From: Isoetes taiwanensis
Lineage: Eukaryota > Streptophyta > Lycopodiopsida > Isoetales > Isoetaceae
Assembly: GCA_021234155.1 (NCBI GenBank)
Contig: JAJEKV010000054.1
Span: 9,196,655 to 9,260,654, forward strand
Direction of reading: 5' to 3'
Length of the DNA stretch: 64,000 nucleotides
The first letter of the stretch is position 1. Each line of letters opens with the position of its first letter. The position numbers and the translations under genes are program-made. Of the stretch, positions 12,701 through 22,299 are shown piece by piece. The notes beneath the pieces are model-generated. The model did no database searches. It saw only the letters and a list, made by a program, of their open reading frames with translations, and was not told the DNA's origin.

Positions 12701-13440
12701 AATAGGCTCGACATCTGCTCCAAACTATAGAATGCTTTGATTAGGAAGGAAATATTTCTCAACTCCATACATGTGTCTTGGAGATGGATAGTAAGATCTA
12801 CTGAACTGTCAAACAACTTCCATGGATAGTCAAATCCAGCATGTTCAAGCCTTGAAAGACATGATCAATACTTCGGAAAGGCTAATTTTTCCAAAAATAC
12901 TAACATAGTAACCAGGCCTTTAAGATTGGAGGAAAGCTCCTCAAGTTAGGATCTTGCAATGCGAGAACTGGAAAAGACAGTAGCTTTGCAAATGTAAAGG
13001 ACTTCATGCTGATGCACATGCTATGCAAATGCACATAAGCTTATTATGTTGAATGCTAATATTAACCTTGCAGCCAATTGCCTAAGCAACTATTACTCAA
13101 TAGGGGAGCAAAAATTGTGAAATTCCCGTATAGAGCAGAGCATGTGAGACATATGTTGCAGAGTCTTGCATGCATTTGAGACTGCAGAAAAGCGAGTCTA
13201 TCAAAGTCTAGCTCAGCCAAGCAACAAATCCACTCAACATTAAGTTTGGAATCTCTATCTGACGCTTTTGTCCTGGACATTCCATGCAATCTAAATATTT
13301 ATTTAGTAAATAGCAAGGCAGTATCGAGTGCGGTATTAGTAGTATGACATAGCAAGAGGTATGCCAAAGATAGTTTGTTGATCACAACCATTAAGGCATC
13401 GTGGCCCCTTTTGTTATAACCTCCACAGCATCAAGAATGC
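9748..13440. other. intergenic, no gene recognised
   Basis: The first few hundred bases probably contain the 5' UTR and promoter of the minus-strand coiled-coil gene. A GC-richer patch at about 11640-12000 stands out from the AT-rich surroundings and may be an old transposon fragment, but it has no terminal repeats or coding motifs that I can see. Short frames near 10115-10436 and 12336-12638 look like chance. Confidence 0.4.
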
Positions 13441-14200
13441 CCAAGAGTACCAATTCCTCTAGAATTTGGAGTTGCTCCACCTTTGTTTCCTGAATTAGCT
13501 AGCGTTCGCAGATGTATTGATCAATCTGCTTCTTCCTCCTGAAATAGTAGTAACTACTTGAAATCTTGAAATAAGTTTTCATAAACCCTACATGATAATC
13601 GATCTGGCTATCATGCATATCATGGATAACAAGTTTTCTTACTCCAGATGATTCAGGCACAAACAACTTAGCTTTAAAGTATAGGAGTTTGCCTTCCTTC
13701 GTAAAATGTTTGAAGGTCCTTTCTCCTTGTCCGTTCTTGATGCTTTACGTAGCCTAACTCATTGTTCCTTGAACTCTTTACTTGTTGTTAAAGTCTCTTT
13801 GATTTTCTTTCCAAACTCGCTTGCAAGAGTTGAACCTGTGTTGCAATGAATTCTTGTCAAGGAATGACATGGTATGGTGGTGTCATCAACCACATTAAGC
13901 TTTCCTGACTTATTTGTTATCTTGAAATCATACTCTTCAAGAAATTTCATCCATCTTCTTCACCTCAGATTGAGGTGTGATTGCATAAAGATGTATTAGG
14001 CTCTGTAATCAGTATAAGTAAAATCCACATCCTCTTCTTTGATTCTAATTTGATGATATCCAGATCTCAAGTTGATCTTGGAGAAGAACTTTGCTCCTTG
14101 AAGTTGGTCCATCAGATCAAGGGCCATTGTTTGCAAGAATGAGCATCAACTTCTCTGTAAATACCGGATAACATCAAATATGTTTTTAGAATTCAAATGC
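13440..14200 (-). pseudogene. degraded Ty3/gypsy pol relic (RT and RNase H pieces)
   Basis: The minus strand at ~14040-14160 encodes the Ty3 RT block [20 protein letters not shown]. At 13759-13950 it encodes an RNase H end, FLEEYDFKITNKSGKLNVVDD, close to the usual EYDFxIxYxxGxxNxVADAL form. The catalytic part between them is missing or scrambled and stops are frequent. This is an old internally deleted copy with no LTRs seen. Confidence 0.75.
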
Positions 14201-14317
14201 TATTTACTTTTTGAAGTACTTTACTAAGGCACTTTCAATCAACTCATGACCTCAATCTTAAGCTCCATTTAACAAACATCATACCCAATAGTACTTCTTG
14301 AATCGGGTGTCAAAGAT

Positions 14318-15390
14318 TCAGGAGGTGAATGTTAGAGAAGGACAACAAAAATTATCCATAAAGAGAGGGGTATAATTTGGCACCTCAATCTTCTCGCCAT
14401 TTTCATCTTTTAATTGGTCATCCACAAACTTGTCCACCGCTTCACACATCAAATCCCATGTTTCATCATCTAAGTAAACAAAGTAACTCAATCCCTGATG
14501 TTCTTTGTTGGATGGATAGTTTGTTTGGCATATATTAGTAAGGTGGACTATTGTTTCTGTTAAGTGAACACAAATTTCTATATTGAAATTGGGGCGGCCA
14601 TCCAATTTGTTGACTCATAATAGAGCGGTTTGAAGGATAAGGTAAGAACGGACTAACCTTATAAGGCTTTGTAAGTGCTTTTCTTTGTAGTCGCTTATCT
14701 GGCTTCCCACAGAACGCCCACTAGTGGCGCAGTTGTTGAATTTTCTCCATGTACACATTCTTATGGATGGTATTCTTTGTAATGTCATCTGGCTGATGTT
14801 CATATAATATTTAGTAGGTCTGCTAGTACCCTCTTTCTTTTTGTATAAAAAAATTGAACATGCATGAAACTTTTGTCTTTTTGGTAGCGTCTTATTTGCT
14901 TGGAATATCAGTATATTTGCAACATGTGTCAATTCAAAACTTGGCACCTTCAAGATCATCAACTTCCTTCCAATTAAGAGCCATCCCAGTAGTTGGATTA
15001 AATGGTACCACATCCACACATGGAGAGCACATTTGAATATTTGTGAATGAGTCATGCAATCTCCTCACATGCTCGACACTTATCACCTCGTACGTCATGT
15101 TTGTCGGAGTTTTATGCATTAAATAATATCAATGACAATTTCATTATAATTGTCAAGTGGAAACATCCTTTCCCTTGAAGCAAAAGCGACTTGACAGCTC
15201 GAAGGCAGGTGGTGTGGCTGAGCTTTAAAAGAACTACCTTGTCTCCCCCTTTTTTATTCTTTCCCTCCCTTTTTTTCTCCAGGAGGATCATAGCTATTTC
15301 TCTGCCCTTTTTCGTTCTTTTACTGCTAGACCTTTCCACTTGCCCTTGCCCTTGACCTGGACCTCTTATATAAAGAATCCTCATTCTCAC
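14318..15390 (-). pseudogene. unassigned coding-like minus-strand region, frameshifted
   Basis: Consecutive minus-strand open frames at 15390-15112, 15119-14934, 15055-14615 and 14605-14318 overlap or abut in different frames, as expected for one old coding region broken by indels. Recognisable segments include VISVEHVRRLHDSFTNIQMC and CVDVVPFNPTTGMALNWKEV, and an acidic piece, YFVYLDDETWDLMCEAVDKF. I do not recognise a family. It follows the Ty3 relic in the same orientation and may be part of a transposon or a dead host gene. Confidence 0.3.
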
Positions 15391-16269
15391 TTTGTGTCTT
15401 ACTCTCCCTGGCTATAGCATGAATGCCTTTGTGTTCTAGCGACAAACAACTTTTTTTTAGTGTTAAATGCAGAATCCACTCCCCAAGACTTGTTGTGGCT
15501 TTTTTACAGTTTCTAGCTATATCATCAACCTAGCTACCTTTTAGAGTGCCTATTTTCTCATGTTCACTCTTTGTATGGTATCCTTGCACTACTATGCGTC
15601 ATTGTAGGTAGCCTCTTTCTATGACACTTATTGTATAAAGTCTTGAAACATGTTTGCTTGTGATCCAAAGGCGAGTACTTGACATTGATAAACCCCATCA
15701 ATAATATCATCTTCCTCAGCCATATCTCCTTCGATCCTTCTCTAAGAGCTAGCTAGCTCCCTTCAGAATAGCAGACTGTGCCGAGTTTGCAATGTTTAAC
15801 AACATCAGTGACGGGTCAAAATTTTATAGAGGAATCTGATACACCAGAAAGATCTTGTTAACAACATCTTCTATAATACAACCTAATCTTACCCTCCTTT
15901 TCCAACTTGTACATGTCAGTCAGAAGAAATGCCATGGTTCTACTGCAATAAAAATAAAAAAGCTCATTCCTAGGATGGAGACATCATTTATGCTATATTT
16001 TATGTGCTTGTCTCCCTTTTGTAATCGTTGGTGCTCTCTAGCTTCTTTCTGAAATGCCCTACCTTGGATGCTCCTTCTTCTTTCAATCTCTTTCATTTGA
16101 GTTAAGTTCTACTGCTCCTACCAGAGGTTCAGGTTTCGTTGGTTTTAGTAGGATTGGTGCTTCAGAGTCACTAGATCGCGTTCAGAGTCCCATGTCTCTT
16201 GTCTTCGCTTTAATAATAGCTTAGGTATCGATACATATGGTGTAAGGGTTTTTGGCTTGAGAATTCTGG
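15391..16269. other. no gene seen; left flank of the giant Ty3 element
   Basis: AT-rich sequence with short frames only. The five bases before the LTR (TCTGG, 16265-16269) nearly match the five after the far LTR (TCTGC, 38799-38803), a candidate target-site duplication with one mismatch. Confidence 0.5.
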
Positions 16270-16838
16270 TGTTTGGGGTCTGGGTTCGGGAACTCCTGCA
16301 AGACAGCCCTCTGTGAGGACCCGTGGATCTAACAGGAGAGTCCGGGGGACTATGTCACGCGGGATTTGCAAGAAAAGAACAAGAAGAAGAAAACGAAACA
16401 GAAAAGAAAAATGAGAGGAAAATGATAAGCTTCCTTGATATCAATGATGAACATACATGAGCTCTCGCAATCGAGAGAAGACTGAAGAGAGACAAGACTC
16501 AAAACTCATCTAGCCCTCATATGCTAGCTCTACTCATATATATAGTACAATGGCCTCTGGCCCAATATAGACACTCTGACTGATCTCGGTGCCGACTCCT
16601 GGAAGGAGGCCTGTTTTGCAGGAATGTTGGCGGTGCCTCTTGAAATGCCTAGAATCACGCTGACGCTGACGCGGGCGGTGACGGCCCATCACTTGTCTGA
16701 GCGGCGCCTCTTGATAGGCTGCTGCTTGGTCTTCTGCGGGGCCTTGGATGGCTGACCCGTGGTTGGATCATGGATCCTTGAGCTTGACCTGGTCCGTCAG
16801 ATGCATGAATAGTCCTGCATCAGAGGCACAGACTAACA
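16270..16838 (-). repeat. 3' LTR of the giant Ty3 element
   Basis: 569 bp, plus-strand termini TGTTTGG...CTAACA. It matches 38229-38798 almost base for base. Its outer (left) flank differs from that of the other copy. A TATA-like run (CATATATATAGTAC near 16536 on the plus strand) lies within it. Confidence 0.93.
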
Positions 16839-16848
16839 CTCCCCCACC
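16839..16848 (-). promoter_or_regulatory. polypurine tract
   Basis: On the minus strand GGTGGGGGAG abuts the first base of the 3' LTR (TGTTAGTC). This is the expected place and composition for the plus-strand primer of an LTR element and confirms that the element runs on the minus strand. Confidence 0.75.
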
Positions 16849-17015
16849 AAACAACACTCCGGGTGAAGAAAAAGGAGGAAGTGTCTCCGAGGGCTGAAGC
16901 CCTCGGTCCTGAAAGTGATCCTCGGGGGAGTGAGGACGGGCACCATTATGGTAATCGCTAATGAGATCTGGCGTTTTTTGAAGAGCAGGAGGAGTGTTGA
17001 GCCCAAGGGCGGGGA

Positions 17016-18300
17016 TCAGCCAATGAGAAAATGAGAGCGCACCATGTCTTCAAGGGCCGCATGGGCTTTAAGAAACAAACCGGCACTCCATGAGGAGGTG
17101 AAAACCGGAGACCGAAAGCACCGACGCCGGCATTCGGATTGGCAAAAAAAAGATGGGCCGATTTGAGGAGTCGACGGGGAGGCTCTTGAGAGCAAAGACA
17201 CTAAACCCGGCCGGGCGGTGGGTGGATCAAGGGTCGGGGGAGGTGGCAAAGATGTCGCAAGAAGGTGTCGAGGCCATAAATGGCATCCTCGGGTCGTTGC
17301 CAACCACGCACATTGGCAATATAGATCCAGGTTTCAGTAGTGTCTAAGGTGGCATTATCCTCCCAAGCCGGATCGCGACGAGGCCGGGGGATCCCACCGA
17401 GATCCGGCCGAGATTTGAGGCGAGTGGATCCCGCTGCGGGCCATCCATGACCTTGGTCCAAGGGAAGACGCCAATCAGAAGTAAGAAACCCGGGGTGGAG
17501 GGGCACCCGGCAGAAGCATCGAGAGGGAGCGGTGCCCTGGGGCTGCTTGAGCCCGCTCGCCCGAATTCACCGACAAGGGCAGGATCTAGAGCCTTGCACC
17601 AACGATCCCACTCGGAAGCGAGGAGCCGAGAGTAAAACAGAGGGCTATCCCAACCCGTGGGAACTGTCTTGCTATCCAGAAGAGCACGCAGTTGATTGTA
17701 ACCGGCCAGTGGCTGCATGTAAACTTGTGCAAAGGGAAGATCCTCGGGATGTCCCAGATACTTCCTTATTTGTTGCAAATACCAGCTTGCCGGAGAGGCA
17801 AATGATGAGCAAGCTCCGAGATGTATTCTTGATGAAGAGCATGTGTCCGGGTCATGATTAGGCAGATAGGGGTTGTTATCCAAAAGCAACCATTGAAGTG
17901 TGGGGTCACCCTGAAAGTTCTGATGTGGCCCATCTCGAAATTTGTCCTGTGTATCTGCCAGATAGAAATCATGAAAAATGTATGCCATTGGCTGAACAAC
18001 TCGAAGGTGATCATATCCCGGATCGCCACGTTGAATGAGATCAAAGACTAAAAGGGCACAAAATAAACCTTTGTCTTCAAAGAGAGTTCAGGCCAGATCC
18101 GAAGAAAATCCTGCGTCTAGTGGGAACATCAACGAGACCATCAGCCGTATGCCACTTGGGGAAGAAAGAGGTGGCGGCGGGCCACCACATAGTCGATAAC
18201 TGGAAGGAATAGGGTAGTCAACAGGCAGGTTGAGAGCAATGGTAATGTAGCCTTCAAGTTTTGTGCGAGCGCGCATCGGCCAGGCCCGAATAGTTTGCAC
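17016..18300 (-). pseudogene. continuation of the extra ORF region, broken
   Basis: Overlapping minus-strand frames at 18300-18088, 17988-17344 and 17506-17201 give protein-like, Pro- and Trp-containing sequence (for example SWYLQQIRKYLGHPEDLPFA and ASEWDRWCKALDP). They look like one coding region with shifts. It follows the 445-codon extra ORF in the same direction and may once have been its downstream part. No family is recognised. Confidence 0.4.
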
Positions 18301-18487
18301 TAGTCGTTGTTCGAGGTCACGGATCCCGTGGTCCTTTTCTAATAGGGGCGTGTCCGGTCACGGACCCGTTCGGAGAAGTGTTAACTGTGTGAGGAGGCTT
18401 GCCGGGGGCATTGAGTCGGCACGGCAATCTCAGCGTCATCAAGAAGTTTACATTTTTGAACCTCCGTAAGCTGATCTTGGAGGGATG

Positions 18488-19825
18488 TTAGTTTGAGAAG
18501 TCTGCGTGGAGAGCCGAGCCGTCAAAGAGGCAATGGGCGGCCACGCCAGTAAGGTGTTGAACTTGAGTACTGTAATTTTCACAAAGCTCGGAGTACAAAG
18601 CGTTGAGTTTAGCAATATCTTTCTCCTTGTCACTAAGGAGGGTGTCTTTGGACTTGTGTTGCTCCAATAAGGCCTGAAGTTCGGATTGAAGCTGAGCCTG
18701 TTGATCTGCAAGTAGGCTGGTCTGATCCTGTGCACTTTTGAGATCTATGCGGGCCTGTAAGAGAGCCCCATGCTTTTCTTGAAGTTGGGCTTCCAAAGTT
18801 TGAACTTGTGCGATTGCGACTTGAAGGTTACTGTCCAACCGATCCGAGGGCCGTCGAGGGCGGTGAACCCCATTCATAAGAGCTTCTTGGGATTCTTGTA
18901 ACTTGAGAACAAGGCGGCTTGAGCATCCTAGCGATCTCGATACAACAAATGACGAGGGTCTTTGTGGTGGTGGAGCCAGCTGTTGCCTTGTTTGTGACGT
19001 TTGGGACACATGATGAGAACTAGAGTGCTTGGTTTCTGTAGAGGAGGAGGAGACAGTGACATGCGTGTGTTGAAGGTTGACATGACCAGAAGAAGAAGGG
19101 CGTGAAGTGCCAACGTGATGAGTCTTAGGAAGGGACTGCTGAGTGGAATTTTGAGAATGAGAGTTTGTGGGAGGAAAGTAATGACAGATGAGGGCTTGAA
19201 GATGGCCTCCCACGGAAGTTTCAGAGGGAGAAGTGGCAGCCCGAAGACGGTCTACTTCTTGGAGAAGACGGTAGAACAGCAATTGGGGCCAATCAATGTG
19301 GTGGGTTGAGCGAGTAGCAGTGACTACGATATTATAGAAAGGTTTATTGATATGGGTGTTCTTGATAGAATACCCAAGGTACTTGCGCCACAGAAACTTA
19401 ACAAAAATTTCATGGGGCTTGTCAATATTTGTGAGGCGATGCACGTTTGCATGATAAGCAGGTGCACCAAACTCAGTGACATCAAGATCCTGTATGGCAG
19501 ACCAAGATAAACAAGGGGTTTGCAAAGGAATATGGAATACCTCAGAAATCAGGTGTTGAGTCAGCGAAATGGTGGTGCCATCGACCACTGTGGTGTATCC
19601 ATGCGGGCTGTTGACGATGTTAGCGATGAACTGCTTCAACTGGTCAGGATTTGGAGCCGGAAGTTCCATTTGAGAGAATTCGTAGAGTTTCGCGCGTTCT
19701 GCGACTGCACGATTCGGGCCAACAAGGGCTTCACGGAAAGTGGGCGTCAAGAAAGAGACAGACTCGAAAAGAGCCAGTTCCCTGGGAGCAGTAGCTTGAA
19801 GTGTAGGAAATTTTGGTGCAGCCAT
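18488..19825 (-). CDS. extra ORF between pol and 3' LTR, possible plant transposon-protein domain
   Basis: An uninterrupted 445-codon frame in the same orientation as gag-pol. Residues ~20-215 look globular, with SFLTPTFREALVGPNRAVAE near the start and LISEVFHIPLQTPCLSW and FLWRKYLGYSIKNTHINKPF later. This pattern of a short domain followed by a coiled coil is like the 'putative plant transposon protein' domain carried by some large plant Ty3 elements, an assignment from memory that needs a profile search. Residues ~220-300 are Ser/His/Gln-rich and low complexity. Residues ~330-430 form a heptad-type coiled coil (LEAQLQEKHGALLQARIDLK and neighbours). It has no integrase, RT or zinc motif. Its survival as a long open frame while gag and pol are broken is notable. 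The ATG at 19825 is the first in frame. Confidence 0.6.
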   Translation of the reverse strand: MAAPKFPTLQATAPRELALFESVSFLTPTFREALVGPNRAVAERAKLYEFSQMELPAPNPDQLKQFIANIVNSPHGYTTVVDGTTISLTQHLISEVFHIPLQTPCLSWSAIQDLDVTEFGAPAYHANVHRLTNIDKPHEIFVKFLWRKYLGYSIKNTHINKPFYNIVVTATRSTHHIDWPQLLFYRLLQEVDRLRAATSPSETSVGGHLQALICHYFPPTNSHSQNSTQQSLPKTHHVGTSRPSSSGHVNLQHTHVTVSSSSTETKHSSSHHVSQTSQTRQQLAPPPQRPSSFVVSRSLGCSSRLVLKLQESQEALMNGVHRPRRPSDRLDSNLQVAIAQVQTLEAQLQEKHGALLQARIDLKSAQDQTSLLADQQAQLQSELQALLEQHKSKDTLLSDKEKDIAKLNALYSELCENYSTQVQHLTGVAAHCLFDGSALHADFSN

Positions 19826-20039
19826 GGCAAAGATTGGCGGAAAAGAACAGTGATTCCAAGCACACTCACCCCGGTTTTTGGTCCACTGTTGAAAACATCA
19901 GTTTTGGTAGGTCTACATGTCCTGTTTTCAAAGAATCCTACATGTGGATTTGTGAAGGTATGGTTTTGTTCGATAATGGTGTTCTTTTTTCAGTGGACTA
20001 AAACATCCACTGTTGTTTTGTAGTTTCTTCTATTGTGAC

Positions 20040-20560
20040 ATGTCATTTTATAATACAATCCACTGTAGGAAAGAGTACTTGAATTTCTACATGTCTAATA
20101 ATTCTATTGTCACATGTCTTTATAGATGTAGGAAAGAATATTTGATTCTCTACATGTCCTATACTTCCATTCACATGTCTTTATAGTAGTAGGACAGAGT
20201 ACTTTATTTGCTAAGGCATTGTAGGAAAGAATACATGAATTACGACATGTGTAATACTTCTATTGTCACATGTCTTTATAGAAGTCGGAAAGAATACTTG
20301 ATTCTCTACATGTCATATGCTTCCATGTCACATGTCTTTATAGTAGTAGGACGATGAGTACTTTATTTGCTAAGGCATTGTAGGAAAGAATACATGAATT
20401 ATGACATGTGTAATACTTCTATTCTCACATGTCTTTATAGAAGTAGGAAAGAGTACTTGATTCTCTACATGTCCTATCCTTCCATATCGGGTCTTTATAG
20501 TGGTAGGACAGAGTACTTGATTTGCTACATGTGATGCGTGCACGATCACATGTTCTTATA
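20040..20560. repeat. ~157-bp tandem repeat upstream of the extra ORF
   Basis: CTTTATAGAxGTxGGAAAGA recurs at about 20118, 20274 and 20433 (spacing 156 and 159), each unit built from ~52-bp submonomers carrying CACATGTCTTTATAG, TAGGAAAGAGTACTTGATT and CTACATGTCCTAT. Three higher-order units fill ~520 bp. It lies ~200 bp upstream of the extra ORF's start on the minus strand, between that ORF and the satellite. Confidence 0.8.
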
Positions 20561-20624
20561 CTAGTATTCCATGTAACACAAGTTACTTCAACTACTTCAA
20601 TTACTTAACACCTATTTTTGCATA

Positions 20625-22130
20625 ACGTGGGCACCAACATGCCAAGGTGGCTCTACCATGCCACCTAGGCTCAAACATGCCAAGGTGGCTCCAACATGCC
20701 ACCTAGGCTCCAACATGACAAAATGGCTCAAACATGCCACCCAGGCTCCAACGTGCTCAAACATGCCACGCAGCTCCAACATGCCACCTATGCTCCAACT
20801 TGCCAAGGTGGCTCAAATATGCCACGGGCTCCCAACATGCCACCTAGGCTCCAACATTCCTAGGTGGCTCAAACATGCCACATAGGCTCAAACATGCCAT
20901 GCGGGGCTCACTTAAACTCCAACATGCCAAGGTGGCTCCAACATGCCACCTAGGCTCAAACATGCCAAGGTGGCTCAAACATGCCACCTAGGCTCCCCAA
21001 CATGCCACCTAGGCTCAAACATGCCGTGGCTCAAACATGCCAAGGTGGGCTCAAACATGCCACCTAGGCTCCAACATGCCACCTAGGCTCAAACATGCCA
21101 AGGTGGCTCAAACATGCCACGTGGGCCTCCACCATGCCACCTAGCCTCCAACATGCCAAGGTGGCTCACAACATGCCACCTAGGGCTTAAAATATGCCAA
21201 GTTGGCTCAAACATGCCACCTAGGCTCCAACATGCCACCGTGGCTCTAACCACGCCACCTAGGCTCAAACATGCCATGGGCTCCAACATGCCCGTGCCAA
21301 GGTGGCTCCAACATGCCACCTAGGCTCCAACATGCTCAAACATGCCACGCTGGGCTCTAACATGCCACCTATGCTCCAACTTGTCAAGGTGGCTCAAATA
21401 TGCCACGTGGGCTCCAACATGCCAAGGTGGCTCAAGCATGCCACCTGAGGGCTCCAACATGCCACCTAGGCTCCCAACATGGCAAGGTGGCTCAAACATG
21501 CCCACGTGGTCTCCAACATGCCACCTAGGCTCCAATATGCCAAGGTGGCTCCAACATGCCAAGGTGGCTCAAACATGCCACCCAGGCTCCAACGTGCTCA
21601 AACATGCCAAGGTGGCTCAAACATGCCGTGGGCTCCAACATGCCAAGGTGGCTCAAACATGCCACCTAGGCTCAAACATGCCAAGGTGGCTCAAACATGC
21701 CACCTAGGGTCGCGAACATGACAAAATGGCTCAAACATGCCACCTAGGCTCCAACGTGCTCAAACATGCCACGCGGGCTCCAACATACCACCTATGCTCC
21801 AACTTGCCAAGGTGGCTCAAATATGCCACGCGTGGGCTCCAACATGCCACCTAGGCTCCAACATTCCTAGGTGGCTCCAAACATGCCATCTAGGCTCCAA
21901 CATGCCACCCGGGGCTCAAACATGCCGGTGGCTCAAACATGCCAAGGTGGGCTCAAACATGCCACCTAGGCTCCAACATGCCAAGGTGGCTCAAACATGC
22001 CGTGGACTCCATAATGCCCGTGGGCTCCAACATGCCAAGGTGGCTCCAACATGCCATGCAGGGCTCCAACATGCCAAGGTGGCTCGGGCATGCCACCTAG
22101 TCTCAAGCATGCCACCTAGGCACCCCAAGT
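20625..22130 (+). repeat. ~19-20-bp satellite array, first block
   Basis: A tandem array of about 75 short monomers of two main types, CAACATGCCACCTAGGCTC and AACATGCCAAGGTGGCTC, interspersed irregularly with CGTGGG and CATGCGGG variants. Long open frames across it (repeating His-Ala-Lys-Val, Cys-His-Leu-Gly-Ser) are artefacts of the period and not genes. Core words CCACCTAGG and CCAAGGTGG contain palindromic CCTAGG and CCWWGG. Confidence 0.92.
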
Positions 22131-22265
22131 GGTGACATGGCATGCCAAAGCAAGGTCAAGTTTTGACTAGGCCAAAAAAAAACCAAAGATGTCCATCTTT
22201 GGTCTTTTCATTGGGTGATGTTGGCAAGTTTTAGGTGACATGGCTAGATGATGGTGACATGGACC
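22131..22265 (+). repeat. inverted junction segment, left arm
   Basis: About 135 bp beginning GTGGTGACATGGCATGCC with GTTTTGACTAGGCC and AAGATGTCCATCTTTGGTC inside. It recurs in inverted orientation at 26105-26245 and 27921-28045, each time next to satellite sequence. The pair 22131-22265 and 26105-26245 faces inward around the 3.8-kb tandem-repeat core. Confidence 0.85.
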
Positions 22266-22299
22266 TTGGATGTCTTTGCAAACAAGGCGGGGCACCTTT

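Noticed and set aside
20658-22135. Several plus- and minus-strand ORFs of 60-130 codons made of repeated Met-Pro-Pro-Arg-Leu and Gly-Gly-Met-Leu-Glu units
   Set aside because: They are produced by the 19-20-bp satellite, whose period keeps frames open on both strands. There is no start context, domain or codon bias.
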